Below are positions 5,979-12,401 of a stretch of DNA of 22,563 bases, one piece after another. The translations under genes were made by a program, and so were the position numbers. The notes beneath the pieces were generated by a model. That model was not told where the DNA came from. It saw only the letters and a list, made by a program, of their open reading frames with translations, and searched no databases. Every line of letters begins with the position of its first letter. Position 1 is the stretch's first letter. Source of the DNA: Arthrobacter sp. (GTDB taxonomy: Bacteria; Actinomycetota; Actinomycetes; Actinomycetales; Micrococcaceae); contig JASLAA010000031.1 of NCBI GenBank assembly GCA_030147325.1, positions 1 to 22,563 of the forward strand, written 5' to 3'.

Positions 5979-6697
5979 CGGCCCTGATGATTCAGTGGAT
6001 CGCCCTCGGGCTGTGCGCCGTCGGCGCGCTCGTCCGCCTGCCGGGGGTCCGCAGGAAGCGCGGACGCACCATCTTCGCGGCGCTGGTGCTCCTGACGCTT
6101 GCCGTGGGTCTGTCGATCGATCCCATCTATCACGCGGTCGACGCCCTGCTGGGCGGGGCCAACCTGGCGAACCTGCTCCTGCGGCTCACCCTCTACGCGG
6201 TCTTCGTGCTCCTCGGCGTCCGGATGGCTGCAGCCTTCGGCTCGGTCCGGGCCCGACGCCTGATCGCCGGGCCCTTCGGGAGGGTGATCCTGGCCCTGGC
6301 GGTCGCCGCGACGCTCTACTTCTTCACTGCCGCCGACGTGCCGACCAGTTCCACGGGTCTTCGGGCCTTCGGGGACCAGGGCGCCGTGCAGCAGTACGCC
6401 GCCGTCGGGAGGCTCTACCCGGCGTACGTCGCCGCGTGCCTCGTCGTGCCGGCGATCGTCTCCGTCTTCGACCGGCACTACCGGCCCATTCACCGGGTGG
6501 CCTGTGGGTTGCTCGCCCTGGGGTTCCTGCTCGTGGTGGTCTTCGTTCTCCTGCGGCTCACGCCCCTCGACCTGATGGCGTGGGACGTCATCCTGCCCTT
6601 CACCGCCATCGTGTTGGCCGTGACGGGATTGTGTCTCATCTGGCTCAGTTCCACCCTGAGCAGGAGGACCAGGGTGCGGGACAACCTGCTCGCCTGA
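5975..6697 (+). CDS. Seven-helix membrane protein resembling the MAB_1171c family
   Basis: A 240-aa polytopic membrane protein. Hydrophobic segments occur at about residues 4-21, 33-50, 66-88, 104-120, 146-168, 178-200 and 207-229, with positive loops (RRKRGR; RARR) and a basic C-terminus (SRRTRVRDNLLA). The stretch LSIDPIYHAVDALLGG followed by ANLANLLLRLTLYAVF recalls the N-terminal part of the MAB_1171c putative-transporter family of actinobacteria, which I know as frequently neighbouring XRE-type regulators; the function of that family is not established. The ATG at 5975 overlaps the regulator's TGA. I infer a two-gene module in which the membrane protein senses or transports something and the HTH protein responds. 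Membrane location is confident; the family call is tentative. Confidence 0.8.
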   Translation: MTALMIQWIALGLCAVGALVRLPGVRRKRGRTIFAALVLLTLAVGLSIDPIYHAVDALLGGANLANLLLRLTLYAVFVLLGVRMAAAFGSVRARRLIAGPFGRVILALAVAATLYFFTAADVPTSSTGLRAFGDQGAVQQYAAVGRLYPAYVAACLVVPAIVSVFDRHYRPIHRVACGLLALGFLLVVVFVLLRLTPLDLMAWDVILPFTAIVLAVTGLCLIWLSSTLSRRTRVRDNLLA

Positions 6698-6711
6698 AGG
6701 GATGCACCGAC

Positions 6712-6798
6712 ATGCCGGACGAACCGTTGTGCACTCGGTGCAAGAAGTGTGACCGAATCGTGTCGTACTGCTATTCACGTTTTCATGATCGTGTGTAA
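6712..6798 (+). CDS. Possible 28-aa Cys-rich peptide
   Basis: The frame MPDEPLCTRCKKCDRIVSYC, continuing to a TAA, has Cys at positions 7, 10, 13 and 20 (CxxCxxCx6C), which is enough for a zinc site. It begins 14 nt after the membrane-protein stop. AAGGG lies about 10 nt upstream of the ATG, a loose Shine-Dalgarno. Against it, the last codons (TAT TCA CGT TTT CAT GAT CGT) have T/A at third positions, unlike the neighbours, so it could be non-coding sequence or recently acquired. No family is recognised. Confidence 0.25.
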   Translation: MPDEPLCTRCKKCDRIVSYCYSRFHDRV

Positions 6799-6818
6799 AA
6801 ATAATGATTATGTAACTG

Positions 6819-6842
6819 CCGCGGACCGTGGGGGGTCAGCGG
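6819..6842 (+). terminator. Imperfect hairpin after the membrane-protein operon
   Basis: CCGC-G-GACC pairs with GGTC-A-GCGG around a 6-nt loop. It could terminate the 5244-6697 operon. No U-tract follows. Confidence 0.35.
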
Positions 6843-6855
6843 ATTGTTATGTGGG

Positions 6856-6893
6856 GGTAGGTGCGTCCATTAGAACGGGTGGACCCACCTGCC
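6856..6893. repeat. 13-bp imperfect inverted repeat, function unknown
   Basis: The arms at 6856-6868 and 6881-6893 pair at 12 of 13 positions (one G-T wobble, one C-C mismatch) around a 12-nt loop. It lies in an AT-richer gap between two converging operons, next to the ptsH terminator. It may be a second terminator or part of an untranslated RNA. Confidence 0.45.
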
Positions 6894-6912
6894 TGTCATG
6901 AATGCTGGGGAC

Positions 6913-6953
6913 ACGAGAAGGGCACCGACCGGTACGGTCGGTGCCCTTCTCGT
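6913..6953. terminator. Perfect 19-bp hairpin ending the fructose operon
   Basis: Arms 6913-6931 and 6935-6953 are exactly complementary (core GGGCACCGACCG) with a 3-nt loop. It sits 19 nt past the ptsH stop on the minus strand and can stop transcription from either side. Confidence 0.9.
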
Positions 6954-6972
6954 ATGCGCCGGGGCGTCCTGG

Positions 6973-7251
6973 TTACTCGGCGTCGTGGTCCGTCTCGATG
7001 ATGCGGGCGAGGGCCTCGAGGGCGTCCTCTGCGCCGTCCCCGTCAGCGCGCAGGACGATGACGTCTCCGTGGGACGCTCCGAGACTCATGAGCGAGAGGA
7101 TGCTGGACGCGTCCATCGCTTCCTCGGCGGGTTCCCCGTCCATGGCGATGGTGACCTCCAGGGGAAGTTCGCCGGCGGCCTCGGCGAAGATCGACGCGGG
7201 TCGGGCGTGCAGCCCGACGCGGCTCGCGACCGTTGCCTTGCGTTCTGCCAT
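6973..7251 (-). CDS. ptsH: Phosphocarrier protein HPr
   Basis: A 92-aa HPr, the standard family length. It carries phosphate from enzyme I to EIIA of sugar PTS transporters. The active-site segment VGLHARPAS gives phosphorylatable His15, followed by Arg17; the regulatory-serine region reads MDASSILSLMSLG, so Ser50 is the equivalent of Ser46 in low-GC Gram-positives, although actinobacteria generally lack HPr kinase. The ATG at 7251 follows AAGGAGCACATC, so the longer frame to 7290 is not needed. It is the last gene of the fru operon, 51 nt after fruA, which ties supply of the phosphocarrier to fructose uptake; enzyme I is not in the window. The operon ends in the perfect 19-bp hairpin. Confidence 0.96.
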   Translation of the reverse strand: MAERKATVASRVGLHARPASIFAEAAGELPLEVTIAMDGEPAEEAMDASSILSLMSLGASHGDVIVLRADGDGAEDALEALARIIETDHDAE

Positions 7252-7302
7252 GATGTGCTCCTTTTCGTAGATGGGTTCAGGTACAGCCAACCGGACTGCG
7301 GG

Positions 7303-9393
7303 TCAGGCTGCAACCGGCTCGGCGACCGGGGTGTCCTTCTTGCTGGTGGCGTAGCGCTTGAGGGCGATGACGGCCAGGGCCGAGATGATCGTCCCGACGA
7401 CGACGGCGAGGATGAACATGAGCACGTTGCCGATGGCGAAGAAGACGAAGATGCCACCGTGCGGGGCCTGCGAGGTCACACCCGTTCCCATGATGATCGC
7501 CCCGGTGACGGCGGATCCGACCAGCGAGGCAGGGATGACGCGGAGCGGGTCCGCGGCCGCGAACGGGATGGCGCCCTCGGAGATGAAGGCGGCTCCCAGC
7601 AGCCAGGCGGCCTTGCCGTTCTCGCGTTCGGCGACCGTGAAGCGTCGTCGGTCGAGGAGCGTGGCGAGGGCCATCGCCAGGGGCGGGACCATGCCCGCAG
7701 CCATGACGGCGGCCATGATCTGCAGTGGTGCAGGGTTGTCCAGCGAACCCGCACCGAGGCCGGCGACGGCGAAGGAGTAGGCCACCTTGTTGACCGGCCC
7801 ACCGAGGTCGATGGCCATCATGAGGCCCAGGATGAGGCCGAGGCCGACGGCGGCGGTGCCGGTGAGGCCGGACAGCCAGTTGTTGAGGCCTGCGGTCAGC
7901 GCTGCGATCGGGCCACCGAGGACGAGGAACATGAGACCGGACGCCACGATCGAGGCGACCAGCGGGATGATCACCACGGGCATCAGGCTGCGGAGCCAGC
8001 GCGGCACCGAGAGGCGCCCGATCATCATGGCGACGTAACCGGCGAGCAGGCCGCCGACGATGCCGCCGAGGAAGCCCGCGCCCATGAAGCCCGCAACGGC
8101 GCCGGCGACGAAACCGGGGGCGATACCGGGCCTGTCCGCCAGCGCGTACGCGATGTAGCCGGCGAGGGCGGGAACCAGGAAACCGAGGGACAGCTGCCCG
8201 ATCTTGAAGGCCACCGCACCGAGGTACTCGCGCAGTCCCCCCTCGGGGAGGTTGGCGAAGCTGTTGTTCAGGGTCACGGCATCGGCGGTCTCGGTGATGA
8301 GGTAGCCGCCGAGCAGGAAGCCCAGCGCGATCAGCAGGCCGCCACCGGCCACGAACGGGATCATGTAGCTGACGCCGGTGAGGAGGGCGCGCTTCAGCGT
8401 GCTGCCGATGCCGTCCCTGCCGCCGTCGTCGTCGGCCTGCTCGCCGCCGGCGGTGCCGGCGACCCTGCGGGCGTTGGGGTTCCCGGCCGCGGCGAGGGCT
8501 TCCTCGACCATCTCGCCGGGCTCATCGATCCCGCGCTTCACGGGTGCGCTGATGACGGGGAGGCCGGCGAAGCGCTGCTTGTCGCGGACGTCGACGTCGA
8601 CGGCGAAGATCACGGCGTCGGCCGCAGCGATGACCGCGGGGTCCAGGGGAGTGGCACCGGAGGAGCCCTGCGTCTCGACCTGGAGGTCGATCCCGCGCTC
8701 CTTGGCTGCCGCGACGAGCGAGTCGGCCGCCATGTAGGTGTGGGCGATACCCGTGGGGCACGCCGTGACCGCGACGAGGCGGCGCACCTGCGTATCGGTG
8801 GATCGACCGTCGACGGCGGGTCCGGTGGTGCCGGTGCCCGCCGGTGACGTACCCAGCGTGGTCGCAGCTTCCGCCGTGCGGCTGTCCGAGGCGGGCGGGG
8901 TGGTCGCATGCGCACCGGCTCCCGTCGTCGCCGTCGCGTCGCCGATGCCCAGCGCGCCGTCGACGAGGGCGACGACGTCGGCCGGTGTCCGTGCTGCCCG
9001 GAGGGACGCGGTGAAGTCCTTCTTGATCAGTGACCGCGCCAGTTTGGACAGCAGCTTGAGGTGCTCCTGGTCGGCGCCGTCGGGAGCGGCGATGAAGAAG
9101 ACGAGGTCGGCGGGGCCGTCCTTGGCTCCGAAATCCACCGGTGGCGACAGGCGGACCATGGCGAGTGTCGCCTGTGACACGGCCGTCGAGCGGCAGTGCG
9201 GGATGGCGATGCCGCCCGGCACTCCCGTGGAGGTCTTCTCCTCCCGGGCCATGGCGTCGGCGTACAGGCCGTCGACTTCGGTGGAGCGGCCCTGCGCGGC
9301 GACCTGCTCCGCGAGGTAGCGGATCACCGAGGAGCGCTCGCCCCCCAGGTCCTTGTCCAGAGCGACGAGCTCCGGGGTGATGAGATCGGACAT
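7303..9393 (-). CDS. fruA: PTS fructose transporter EIIABC
   Basis: A 696-aa three-domain permease that imports fructose and delivers it as fructose-1-phosphate. Residues 1-148 are EIIA-Fru, with phospho-His66 in GIAIPHCRST. Residues about 150-202 are a Thr/Ala/Gly-rich flexible linker. Residues 203-305 are EIIB-Fru, with phospho-Cys212 in VTACPTGIAHTYMAA. From about 330 to 685 is the multi-helix EIIC domain (SYMIPFVAGGGLLIALGFLL; GFMGAGFLGGIVGGLLAGYV; the sugar-site segment LGGPVNKVAYSF). The ATG at 9393 follows AGGAGG; further upstream in-frame sequence is part of fruK in another frame. The fruK stop and this start share one base (TGATG), which implies translational coupling. Order A-B-C in one chain is usual for actinobacteria. 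Confidence 0.97.
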   Translation of the reverse strand: MSDLITPELVALDKDLGGERSSVIRYLAEQVAAQGRSTEVDGLYADAMAREEKTSTGVPGGIAIPHCRSTAVSQATLAMVRLSPPVDFGAKDGPADLVFFIAAPDGADQEHLKLLSKLARSLIKKDFTASLRAARTPADVVALVDGALGIGDATATTGAGAHATTPPASDSRTAEAATTLGTSPAGTGTTGPAVDGRSTDTQVRRLVAVTACPTGIAHTYMAADSLVAAAKERGIDLQVETQGSSGATPLDPAVIAAADAVIFAVDVDVRDKQRFAGLPVISAPVKRGIDEPGEMVEEALAAAGNPNARRVAGTAGGEQADDDGGRDGIGSTLKRALLTGVSYMIPFVAGGGLLIALGFLLGGYLITETADAVTLNNSFANLPEGGLREYLGAVAFKIGQLSLGFLVPALAGYIAYALADRPGIAPGFVAGAVAGFMGAGFLGGIVGGLLAGYVAMMIGRLSVPRWLRSLMPVVIIPLVASIVASGLMFLVLGGPIAALTAGLNNWLSGLTGTAAVGLGLILGLMMAIDLGGPVNKVAYSFAVAGLGAGSLDNPAPLQIMAAVMAAGMVPPLAMALATLLDRRRFTVAERENGKAAWLLGAAFISEGAIPFAAADPLRVIPASLVGSAVTGAIIMGTGVTSQAPHGGIFVFFAIGNVLMFILAVVVGTIISALAVIALKRYATSKKDTPVAEPVAA

Positions 9394-10415
9394 CAGAAAT
9401 CCTCCTGTGCGGGGGGCCCTGCGACGGACCCTGTTGCGCTTGCCTCGATCACGGGCAGTGTGACCTCGAGGGGGGTGACCGTGACGGCGGCCGGCGTCGT
9501 CTGGTCGAGGGATGGGACGGTGGAACCAGGAAGGGCGGCAGCCGCCGATCCGTGGGCGACGGCCTGGCGCAGGCAGTTCTCCGGGAGTTCGCCTGCACTG
9601 TGCGCCAGCAGGTAGCCGGCGAGCGCGGAGTCTCCCGCGCCGACCGTGGAACGCGCCGTGACGGGCGGATGCACGGCATGCCATGCGCCCCTGTTCGTCA
9701 CGAGCAGGGCGCCCCTGGATCCCAGGGTCGCCAGCACCGCACCCACCCCCGCGGTGATGAGCACCGCGCAGGCCTTCGCGGCCAGTTCATGGTCCTGTTC
9801 GAGCTCGTCGCCGGTGCCGATGCCCGTCAGTTCGCTCAGTTCCTCGGCATTGGGCTTCAGGAGGTCCGGAGCAGGTACACCTGCTGCAGCCTCGATCAGT
9901 GGCGAGCCGGAGGAGTCGATGGCGACCAGCGGTGCCGACAGCCCGTAGGTCTCCCGGACTGCTGCCGTGACCCTCGTATAGAAGGTGGACGGCACCCCGG
10001 GGGGAAGCGACCCGGCGAGCACGAGCCAGTCTGCGCCGTCGCTCTCGGCGACGACGGCGGCCAGGAGCTCGTCGAGAAGCTCCGACGAGAGGTCCGGACC
10101 GGGCTCGTTGATCTTCGTCGTCGTGCCGTCGGGTTCGGTGACCGCGGTATTGGTGCGCAGGACGGCCCCGATCGGCAGGTTGCGGAACGGGACGGGCACA
10201 GTGCGCAGGTGCGCGACCACGGCGTCGTCGTCGTCCCCCGGGAGGATCGCGAGCGTCCGGACGCCGGACATGGAGAGTGCGCGGGTGACATTGATGCCCT
10301 TGCCCCCCGCCTCCTGCACCACGCGGACTGCTCGCTGGACGGCACCGCGGACGAGTGGCTCGCCGAGCTCGACGGTGCGATCGATACTCGGATTCGCTGT
10401 GAGGGTCAGGATCAC
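9393..10415 (-). CDS. fruK: 1-phosphofructokinase (PfkB family)
   Basis: A 340-aa ribokinase/PfkB-fold enzyme that phosphorylates fructose-1-phosphate, the product of FruA, to fructose-1,6-bisphosphate. It starts ILTLTANPSIDRTVEL, which is typical of FruK. The PfkB N-terminal signature GGKGINVTRAL starts at residue 37, and the C-terminal signature STVGAGDSALAGYL contains the catalytic base Asp262 with the anion-hole GAGD. LLKPNAEELSEL (about 185-196) is the phosphate-proximal motif of the family. It begins with GTG at 10415, which overlaps the regulator's stop as GTGA, and its stop overlaps the fruA start. The C-terminal 30 residues (after SLDQTTPAAV) are longer and lower in complexity than the fold needs. 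Confidence 0.96.
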   Translation of the reverse strand: MILTLTANPSIDRTVELGEPLVRGAVQRAVRVVQEAGGKGINVTRALSMSGVRTLAILPGDDDDAVVAHLRTVPVPFRNLPIGAVLRTNTAVTEPDGTTTKINEPGPDLSSELLDELLAAVVAESDGADWLVLAGSLPPGVPSTFYTRVTAAVRETYGLSAPLVAIDSSGSPLIEAAAGVPAPDLLKPNAEELSELTGIGTGDELEQDHELAAKACAVLITAGVGAVLATLGSRGALLVTNRGAWHAVHPPVTARSTVGAGDSALAGYLLAHSAGELPENCLRQAVAHGSAAAALPGSTVPSLDQTTPAAVTVTPLEVTLPVIEASATGSVAGPPAQEDF

Positions 10416-11179
10416 GCGACGATCACCTCCACATCGGCATCGGAGAGAGCTGTCGCCAAGGGGTGCCCGGGCGCGTGGTCGGTGACGAGTACATCGATGT
10501 CCTCCAGGTGGGCGAAACTGATCAGGGTCTCCTCGTCGAACTTCGACGAGTCGGCGAGCAGCACGACGCGCCGTGCCGAGCGCACGATCGCCGTCTTGAC
10601 GGCGGCCTCGTCGACGTCGGGCGTACTGAGGCCGAAGCCGGAGGCGAGGCCGTTGGTCCCGACGAACGCGACGTCCGCCCGCAGGCGTTCGAAGTGCGAC
10701 ACGGTGCTGCTGCCGACGGCCGCACTGGTCAGGGCACGGACGCGTCCACCCACCAGTTCGACGCTCAATCCGGCCCCGGAGATCATGGCGGCGACGGGAA
10801 CGGAGTGCGTGACGACGGCCAGGTCCACTCGGGCCTCGGCGGCGAGGAGTTCGGCGAGAGCGCCGGTGGTGCTGCCGGCATCGACCACGACGGCGCCGGC
10901 GAGGGGCACCAGTGCGAGGGCTGCCTCGGCGATGCGCTTCTTCTCGGAGGAGCGCTGGGTGGAGCGACTGCTGAGACTCGGCTCATCGGTGGTGGCCCTG
11001 CTGCCAGCGATCGCCCCGCCGTGCACGCGGCGCAGGATCCCGTCGTTCTCGAGCAGGGCGAGATCCCGCCGGACCGTCTCCTTGGTGATGCCGAAGCGGG
11101 AGGAGAGCCCGGCAACGGTGACGCGACCGTCGGCCAGCACCAGCGTACTGATCTGCCGGTAGCGCTCCTCGGCGAACAT
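10412..11179 (-). CDS. fruR: DeoR-family regulator of the fructose operon
   Basis: A 255-aa regulator. The N-terminal winged HTH spans about residues 6-58 (RYRQISTLVLADGRVTVAGL; then SSRFGITKETVRRDLALLEN, DGILRRVHGGA), the DeoR signature. From about 75 to 235 is the DeoR sensor domain with the phosphosugar-binding loop VDAGSTTGALA and an SSKFDEET segment. As the first gene of the operon with fruK, fruA and ptsH, it very likely represses these genes and is released by a fructose phosphate; the effector is inferred. The ATG at 11179 has ACGGAG upstream. The stop overlaps fruK. Two operator-like sites flank its promoter region. Confidence 0.93.
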   Translation of the reverse strand: MFAEERYRQISTLVLADGRVTVAGLSSRFGITKETVRRDLALLENDGILRRVHGGAIAGSRATTDEPSLSSRSTQRSSEKKRIAEAALALVPLAGAVVVDAGSTTGALAELLAAEARVDLAVVTHSVPVAAMISGAGLSVELVGGRVRALTSAAVGSSTVSHFERLRADVAFVGTNGLASGFGLSTPDVDEAAVKTAIVRSARRVVLLADSSKFDEETLISFAHLEDIDVLVTDHAPGHPLATALSDADVEVIVA

Positions 11180-11220
11180 GGTGACTCCGTCGTCCCGGGT
11201 CGGGATATGCCGACCATGTG

Positions 11221-11240
11221 GTTTTATCTGTGTTTGAGTG
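11221..11240 (+). promoter_or_regulatory. Operator-like site 1 (fruR leader/promoter)
   Basis: TTTTATCTGTGTTTGAG lies just downstream of the candidate -10 for fruR. It matches site 2 (11291-11310, opposite strand) at 17 of 20 positions. It includes TGTTTGA, reverse complement TCAAACA, close to what I recall as the core recognised by the DeoR-family regulator SugR in corynebacteria. A repressor here would block transcription start. Confidence 0.65.
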
Positions 11241-11270
11241 ACTCTAGACCCGATTCTACTGTGACGTCAA
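11241..11270 (-). promoter_or_regulatory. Candidate fruR operon promoter
   Basis: On the minus strand, TTGACG (plus-strand 11265-11270) and TAGAGT (plus-strand 11241-11246) are separated by 18 nt. It lies between the two operator-like sites and gives a leader of about 55 nt. Confidence 0.5.
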
Positions 11271-11290
11271 GCACTACGTCGAGTCCTATA

Positions 11291-11310
11291 CCCTCAAACA
11301 CAGACAAAAG
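11291..11310 (-). promoter_or_regulatory. Operator-like site 2 (upstream of the fruR promoter)
   Basis: Reading the minus strand, TTTTGTCTGTGTTTGAG is a second copy of site 1. On the duplex the two copies face each other about 50 bp apart around the promoter, an arrangement suited to looping or cooperative binding. Its end touches the adjacent hairpin terminator. Confidence 0.6.
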
Positions 11311-11338
11311 CAGGCCGGGACAATGTCCCGGCCTGCTT
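11308..11338. terminator. 13-14-bp hairpin terminator after the DUF6458 gene
   Basis: Arms 11308-11320 (AAGCAGGCCGGGA) and 11326-11338 are perfectly complementary, and an extra C-G pair closes a 3-nt loop. It is 15 nt past the stop of the minus-strand DUF6458 gene and insulates it from the fru promoter. Confidence 0.85.
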
Positions 11339-11353
11339 CTGCTGAGCTGCGAC

Positions 11354-11608
11354 TCAGAGACCCGTGTCGCGGGACTCCCTGCGCGTGATGGTCTCGCCCG
11401 TGTTCGGATCGACCACGGAGCGGGACTCCGACACCCGCGCCTGTCGGCGCGGGGCCGCCAGGACGAGCGAGGCGATGAGTCCGATCACGCCGACCGCCAT
11501 CAGGATGTAGCCGACGAGCGCCAGGTCCACGAAGCTGACCTGGACCTGGACGGCGAAAGCAAGAATTGCACCGAGTGCAATAAGGAAGATGGATGAACCG
11601 ATTCGCAT
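11354..11608 (-). CDS. DUF6458 small membrane protein (84 aa)
   Basis: The protein begins MRIGSSIFLIALGAILAFAV, then VSFVDLALVGYILMAVGVIG, which is the characteristic actinobacterial DUF6458 pattern: two short membrane helices (about 5-22 and 29-50) followed by a charged cytoplasmic tail (APRRQARVSESRSVVDPNTG, ending RESRDTGL). Its role is unknown. The ATG at 11608 follows AAGGAG with good spacing. It is divergent from the GlsB-like gene across a 345-bp gap, so the two small envelope proteins could share regulation. Third-position GC and the start context support real coding. Confidence 0.9.
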   Translation of the reverse strand: MRIGSSIFLIALGAILAFAVQVQVSFVDLALVGYILMAVGVIGLIASLVLAAPRRQARVSESRSVVDPNTGETITRRESRDTGL

Positions 11609-11953
11609 TAGCAGAACTCCTTCGGTGTGGCTTTATTGGCTGATTCGAGAGAATTCCCCAGCAGTTTCACTGATCTCGCCGCTCACTCCCAAAGCGGCCC
11701 GCCTGCGCTCATCATACGGCCGATTCGCGGTGAAACCGGGGGTCCGACCCCCGTGAGCCGAGCCCGATCGTCCGGCAACAGTTCGGGAAAGATGTGCTGC
11801 GGAGACTTGATAAGCAGGATTAGCGCGATGCTAGGATTGCACCCTAAGCATGCTGATGAAGTACAGTCGTTAACAGTTGCACTTCGGTGCATCAGAACAT
11901 TGGTCGACGGGCAGCCTCAGGGCGGACCGTCACAATCACTCAAGGAGCACCTT
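11609..11953. other. 345-bp divergent intergenic region with UUCG hairpin
   Basis: No convincing gene. It contains a GGGGG/CCCCC mini-hairpin (11737-11753), a loose TTGATA...TAGGAT pair (about 11805-11837, spacing 19 nt), and a TGCAC-TTCG-GTGCA stem with the very stable UUCG tetraloop (11878-11891), which would lie in the 5' leader of the GlsB-like gene if transcription starts near 11840-11870. It is noticeably less GC-rich than the coding DNA. No known riboswitch is recognised. Confidence 0.4.
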
Positions 11954-12223
11954 ATGAGTTTCATCGGTTTTCTTATCCTCGGCCTCATCGCCGGCGCACT
12001 CGCAAAGCTCATCATGCCCGGCAAGCAGGGCGGCGGCATCTTCATCACGATGCTGCTCGGCGTCATCGGCGCCTTCCTCGGCGGCTTCATCGGCGGCAGC
12101 ATCCTGGGTGTCGACCTCGGCGGCACGTTCTCGCTGATGTCCATCCTGTTCGCCGTCATCGGCGCACTCATCGTGCTCTTCGTCTACGGCCTCATCACCG
12201 GTCGCAAGGGCTCGCGCGTCTGA
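11954..12223 (+). CDS. GlsB/YeaQ/YmgE-family stress-response membrane protein
   Basis: An 89-aa protein with three glycine-rich membrane helices (MSFIGFLILGLIAGALAKLI; then FITMLLGVIGAFLGGFIGGS; then SLMSILFAVIGALIVLFVYG) and a short basic tail (RKGSRV). This is the transglycosylase-associated (PF04226) architecture: small inner-membrane proteins induced by envelope or acid stress whose molecular role is unclear despite the family name. The LIMPGKQGGGIF loop after helix 1 is the family signature. The ATG at 11954 has AAGGAG about 9 nt upstream. It is monocistronic, with a good terminator at 12259-12291. Confidence 0.95.
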   Translation: MSFIGFLILGLIAGALAKLIMPGKQGGGIFITMLLGVIGAFLGGFIGGSILGVDLGGTFSLMSILFAVIGALIVLFVYGLITGRKGSRV

Positions 12224-12258
12224 TCTGCAGTAACGGCTGAACCTGGGGGAACAGTTGA

Positions 12259-12291
12259 GAAGGGCGTCACCGGACAGCGGTGGCGCCCTTC
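12259..12291 (+). terminator. 13-bp hairpin with short T-rich tail
   Basis: GAAGGGCG-T-CACC pairs with GGTG-G-CGCCCTTC (one T-G wobble), with a 7-nt loop and ATTGTT following. Intrinsic terminator of the GlsB-like gene. Confidence 0.85.
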
Positions 12292-12361
12292 ATTGTTAAG
12301 GTGGCGGGCCATGCCGCCTGCGCCACCAGCAGAACACCCACCAGACCCGCGCTGCCCCACC

Positions 12362-12367
12362 TACACT
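12362..12367 (+). promoter_or_regulatory. Possible -10 box for the 261-aa gene
   Basis: TACACT fits TANNNT and lies 34 nt before the ATG at 12402. No clear -35 element. Confidence 0.35.
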
Positions 12368-12401
12368 CGGTGCAGGACACGCCGACCCCGGAAGGACCAG
12401 G

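Noticed and set aside
5450..6778. 442-residue minus-strand frame over the HTH/membrane genes
   Set aside because: Product is rich in His/Gln/Arg/Asp repeats without family resemblance; the plus-strand genes have coupled starts and coherent membrane helices.
6898..8847. 649-residue plus-strand open frame opposite the fructose operon
   Set aside because: Its product is a Gly/Asp/Glu/His-rich low-complexity string (typical of the antisense of GC-rich coding DNA), with no domain, while the minus strand encodes FruA and HPr with clear motifs.
9552..11162. 536-residue plus-strand frame over fruK and fruR
   Set aside because: Antisense shadow; composition is Arg/Gly/Asp-rich and the opposite strand has unambiguous PfkB and DeoR signatures.
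11609..11953. Riboswitch or known structured RNA before the GlsB-like gene
   Set aside because: Only one short UUCG stem and a small G/C hairpin are visible, which is not enough to name a class.
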